From: Ryuthela nishihirai
Lineage: Eukaryota; Arthropoda; Arachnida; Araneae; Heptathelidae
Reading direction: 5' to 3'
Assembly: GCA_038380435.1 (NCBI GenBank)
Contig: JAWZYU010000025.1
Span: 29,116,707 to 29,180,706 of the forward strand
Length of the DNA: 64,000 nucleotides
Each line of letters starts with the position of its first letter. The stretch's first letter is position 1. The position numbers and the translations under genes were made by a program. Below are positions 61,126-64,000 of this stretch, in pieces. The notes beneath the pieces are model-generated. The model was not told the DNA's origin and searched no databases. It saw only the letters and a program-made list of their open reading frames with translations.

Positions 61126-63384
61126 CAGTGATACCTCAATTCACGAACATAATCCGTTCCTTGACCCTGTTCGTGAACCGAAAAGTTCGTGATCTGAATC
61201 AATTTTTCCCATTGCAATTAATGTAAATCCAAAAAATACGTTTTTTGTCCTAGAAATTTTTTTTAACATGTTATGGCTTTATGCGTGGAAATAATACAGA
61301 AAGGAAATAAATATAACAGTAATATTAGAAGAAAGCAGTTTAATTACCAAAATAAAACTAATTTTACAGTACATATACAATTTACCTTTGTGGTTGATAA
61401 TTGCTGGCACACGGGGATGGAGGAGGTGGAGAGGGGGAGGAGGAAGATTACTCCTTCGAAGGAGAGGCAGTTGGTTGCATAAGATAACAATCCAGAGAAA
61501 TTTGCCTTTTTCTTTGCTGGAGAATTTTGCAAAAATGGGCCATTACATTATCATTTAAAATTTCAACTGCTCTGCTGGTAACAGTTTTGTCAGGGTGATG
61601 TTTCTCAATAAAAGCCTGCACTTCACTGCACTTACTGCAAATGTCCTTTATTTCAGCAGTTGAAGCATCTTGCACCTCTTGCTCTTCTGCTGAGTGCTCC
61701 TCCTCCATAGCTTTCACCTGCTCAAGTTGCAATTCAATAAGTTCTTCTGGGGTGAGTTCTTGGCTATGATCCTCCAGCAGCTCCACCACATCATCCTCGT
61801 TGACTTCCAACTCCAAACTTTTGCCAATGCTTACAATGTCTTGTACCACATCTGTCTCTTCCTCAAAGCCTTTAAAATGTCTGTTAGGCACAGAAGCTGA
61901 CCAAAGTTTCCTCCATGCTGACTGCAATGTGCGGTAAAAGACATTGTTCCAGGCTTTATCAATGAGATTTATGCAGTGGAGGATATTAAAGTGATCCTTC
62001 CAGAAATCTCGCAGGGTCAAATCTGCATCATTGGTGACCTGGAAACACCTTGAAAAAAGAGCTTTCTTATATATTTTCTTAAAGTTAGAAATTACTTGCT
62101 GATCCATTGGCTGTAATAGAGGTGTGGTGTTAGGAGGCAGAAATTTGATCTTAATAAAGTCATAAGCAGGACCAAGGTCTTCTTCAACATTTGGAGAATG
62201 AGCAGGAGCATTGTCCATAAGCAGCACACATTTAAGGGGAAATTTCTTTTCCTCAAGATACGTTTTAACAGAAGGAACAAAAACATCATTCAACCACTCC
62301 CTAAAATATATTCTGGTAACCCAAGCCTTAGAATTTGATCTCCACATTACTGGAAGCTTACTTTTTATCACTTTATTGCACTTAAAAACACGTGGATTAT
62401 CAGAGTGGTACACTAAAAGGGGCTTAATTTTAAAATCTCCACTTGCATTCGCACACAATAATAGTGTAAGCCTATCCTTCATTGGTTTGTGGCCAGGTAG
62501 TAACTTTTCCTCCTTGGTTATGTATGTCCTTTTTGGCATTTTTTTCCAGAATAGCCCCGTTTCATCGCAATTAAAAACTTGATTCAGGACGTACCTTCTA
62601 AGTCTATAAACTTACCAAAGTCCTCCACATATTTCTCTGCTGCCTTTTGATCCGAACTAGCTGCCTCTTCATGCCTAAAACACTCTGAATTCCAGTTCGT
62701 CGACGAAATTTTTTGAACCATCCTCTACTTGCCTTAAATTCCTCGACACTAGTATCACTTGTACTTGGCTGGTTCGCCAATAAATATTGATGAAGTTCTA
62801 AAGCCTTCGCACATATCAAAGCTTCACTCACACTAACTCCCTTAAGCCCATTTTCATTAATCCAAACTAACAACAATTTCTCTACTTCTTGTAACACTTG
62901 AGGCCTTTGCTTTGTTAACTTAGTCACTCCTTTAGATACATCAGCTTTCTTCAGTGCATCTTTATTCTTTAGAATAGTGCAGATCGTCGATTTCGCCATG
63001 TCGTACTCCTTGGCGAGATCCGAAACATGAACACCACTTTCATGTTTAGCTATAATTTCCTTTTTTTGTATCAATAGTAATACGTTTAGGATTCTTAACA
63101 CCACCTTCATTAACACTTTTCACTTTTTTGGGAGCCATAATAAGGGATAAATTTAATTAAATAAAGAAAAAACTAAAATATCAACACTTATTGTTGGGAC
63201 TCTACTGCACCCACGCGAGATGGGTTGCTGCTGGGGGCGTGGCTGTGCACAGGGTTTTATGCGCCGTGAGTCACGTGCGCTCCATGCGTGTGTGTTCATG
63301 AAGCAAAGCAAAATTTGTTCGCAAATGGTGTTCATAGACTAATTTGTTCGTGGACCGAGAAGTTCATGATCCGTGGTATCACTG
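61126..63384 (-). mobile_element. Tigger/pogo-like DNA transposon with TA duplication
   Basis: 2259 bp bounded by CAGTGATACC at 61126-61135 and its inverse GGTATCACTG at 63375-63384, each flanked by TA (61124-61125, 63385-63386), the pogo-superfamily target. Subterminal sequence repeats a 'GTTCGTG.ACCGA.AAGTTC' motif at both ends. It encodes one transposase on the minus strand. The element is complete in structure but coding-dead. It lies in the SNX13-like intron upstream of exon 58027-58131. Confidence 0.93.
61448..63138 (-). pseudogene. Tigger/jerky-type transposase, frameshifted
   Basis: Start ATG at 63136-63138 (MAPKKVK...), stop at 61448. The N-terminal CENP-B-type helix-turn-helix is visible (LAKEYDMAKSTICTILKNK), then the second HTH_CenpB_Tnp5 domain (WINENGLKGVSVSEALICAK; FKASRGWFKKFRRRTG). 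The DDE domain has CDETGLFWKK, LLMDNAPAHSP and LPPNTTPLLQPMDQQVISNF, all three acidic residues present. Frameshifts at about 63061-63067 (homopolymer), about 62676 and about 62593 break the frame. The C terminus is a long acidic tail. DNA-cutting activity is therefore lost. Confidence 0.9.
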
Positions 63385-64000
63385 TATTCCACAGTAGATG
63401 AAGCTCAACTGAAGTTCAATTCAGTACTGCTTCTGCACAAGTTTCTATAAATGCTACAGATAAATTTAATTTTAAAATAACAGTGCAATTTTTATTTCAT
63501 AAACATAACCTTTTTTATTCAAACTATTAAATATGATTTAAAGTAATCATCAACAAAATTAATATTACCTTTTAAAAATAGAAACATTTTAAGTTATCAT
63601 ATCCAAATATGGTCACCATTCAATAGTGGGATTTTTTTTAACTTGTTACTTCCGGTTATAATTTCAATTTAAATGAGGTAAAATTTTAAAAACAAAATCA
63701 TTCTTTTTAATTGTAATATAGATCTGAGGAACACTAAAAGTAATTCTAGAAAAGCAAAATAAAATTAAAACTCAAAAGCTAGTAAATTAAAAAAAAAATT
63801 AAAAAAAAGCTGGTTAATTTTTAAGAATAATTGCTTAATGATAGAAAGAACTTTTACTAATCACTAAAATCAATTTTGTCTATTAAGTCTTGAAAATACT
63901 ACAAGATTATTTGACAAAAGAGAATGACAATAGCTCACAAAGCAACTTGCATAATAATATGGAGTAATCTCAAGGTAGCTGTACAATTTCAAACATTTAT

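Larger units (their letters stand above)
58132..64000 (-). other. upstream SNX13-like intron, open at window edge
   Basis: At least 5.9 kb. Contains a deleted LINE copy, an old SINE A and the complete Tigger-like element. I searched the minus strand for the exon encoding the start of RGS and did not find one. 60089-61125 and 63387-64000 show nothing. Confidence 0.6.

Overview
This is an AT-rich, intron-rich metazoan nuclear sequence, most likely from an invertebrate; I cannot fix the phylum from sequence alone. The evidence is GT-AG introns of 1.4-6 kb, a spliced sorting-nexin gene, and a dense mix of non-LTR retrotransposons, tRNA-derived SINEs, Tc1/mariner/pogo, hAT and piggyBac-type DNA elements. 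I see no bacterial-style operons, CRISPR arrays, rRNA genes or functional tRNA genes.

The only host gene I can support is the 3' part of an SNX13-like sorting nexin (PXA-RGS-PX-nexin_C family) on the minus strand. Ten coding exons lie between 58131 and 18298: 58027-58131, 54029-54149, 47975-48148, 41829-41971, 36384-36599, 34812-35000, 31176-31321, 25062-25130, 21745-21857 and 18298-18557. They join in one frame for 1536 nt (511 residues plus TGA), and every junction has a GT donor, an AG acceptor and a matching phase. They cover the end of the RGS domain, an acidic linker, the PX domain and the C-terminal nexin domain. The 5' exons (membrane anchor, PXA, first part of RGS) lie beyond 64000.

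Everything else recognisable is repeat. An RTE-like LINE with one endonuclease-reverse transcriptase reading frame and a (GAT)n tail is present in at least six copies: 10213-13728 (+, best preserved, downstream of the gene), 25317-28669 (+, with a 10-bp target duplication), 43726-47345 (-), and degraded pieces near 2325-3477, 56425-56700 and 58744-59420. Two tRNA-headed SINE families (called A and B here) are scattered throughout. SINE B ends in the same 11 bases as the LINE 3' end. DNA elements include a complete but frameshifted Tigger-like element with TA duplications (61126-63384), a mariner with an Hsmar1-like end (42615-43725), three decayed Tc1-like or related elements, two hAT-type MITEs and a piggyBac-type MITE. 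There are also fragments of a Penelope-like element and of a second LINE.

By region: 1-18297 is intergenic, SNX13 3' flank and LINE/SINE insertions, with no host exon seen. 18298-58131 is the SNX13 exon-intron region with insertions confined to introns. 58132-64000 is a further SNX13 intron carrying a LINE fragment, a SINE and the Tigger element. The most unusual non-coding structures are an interleaved A-B-A'-B' pair of inverted repeats at 50754-50967 and a nearby fold-back with tRNA-like arms at 50511-50647.
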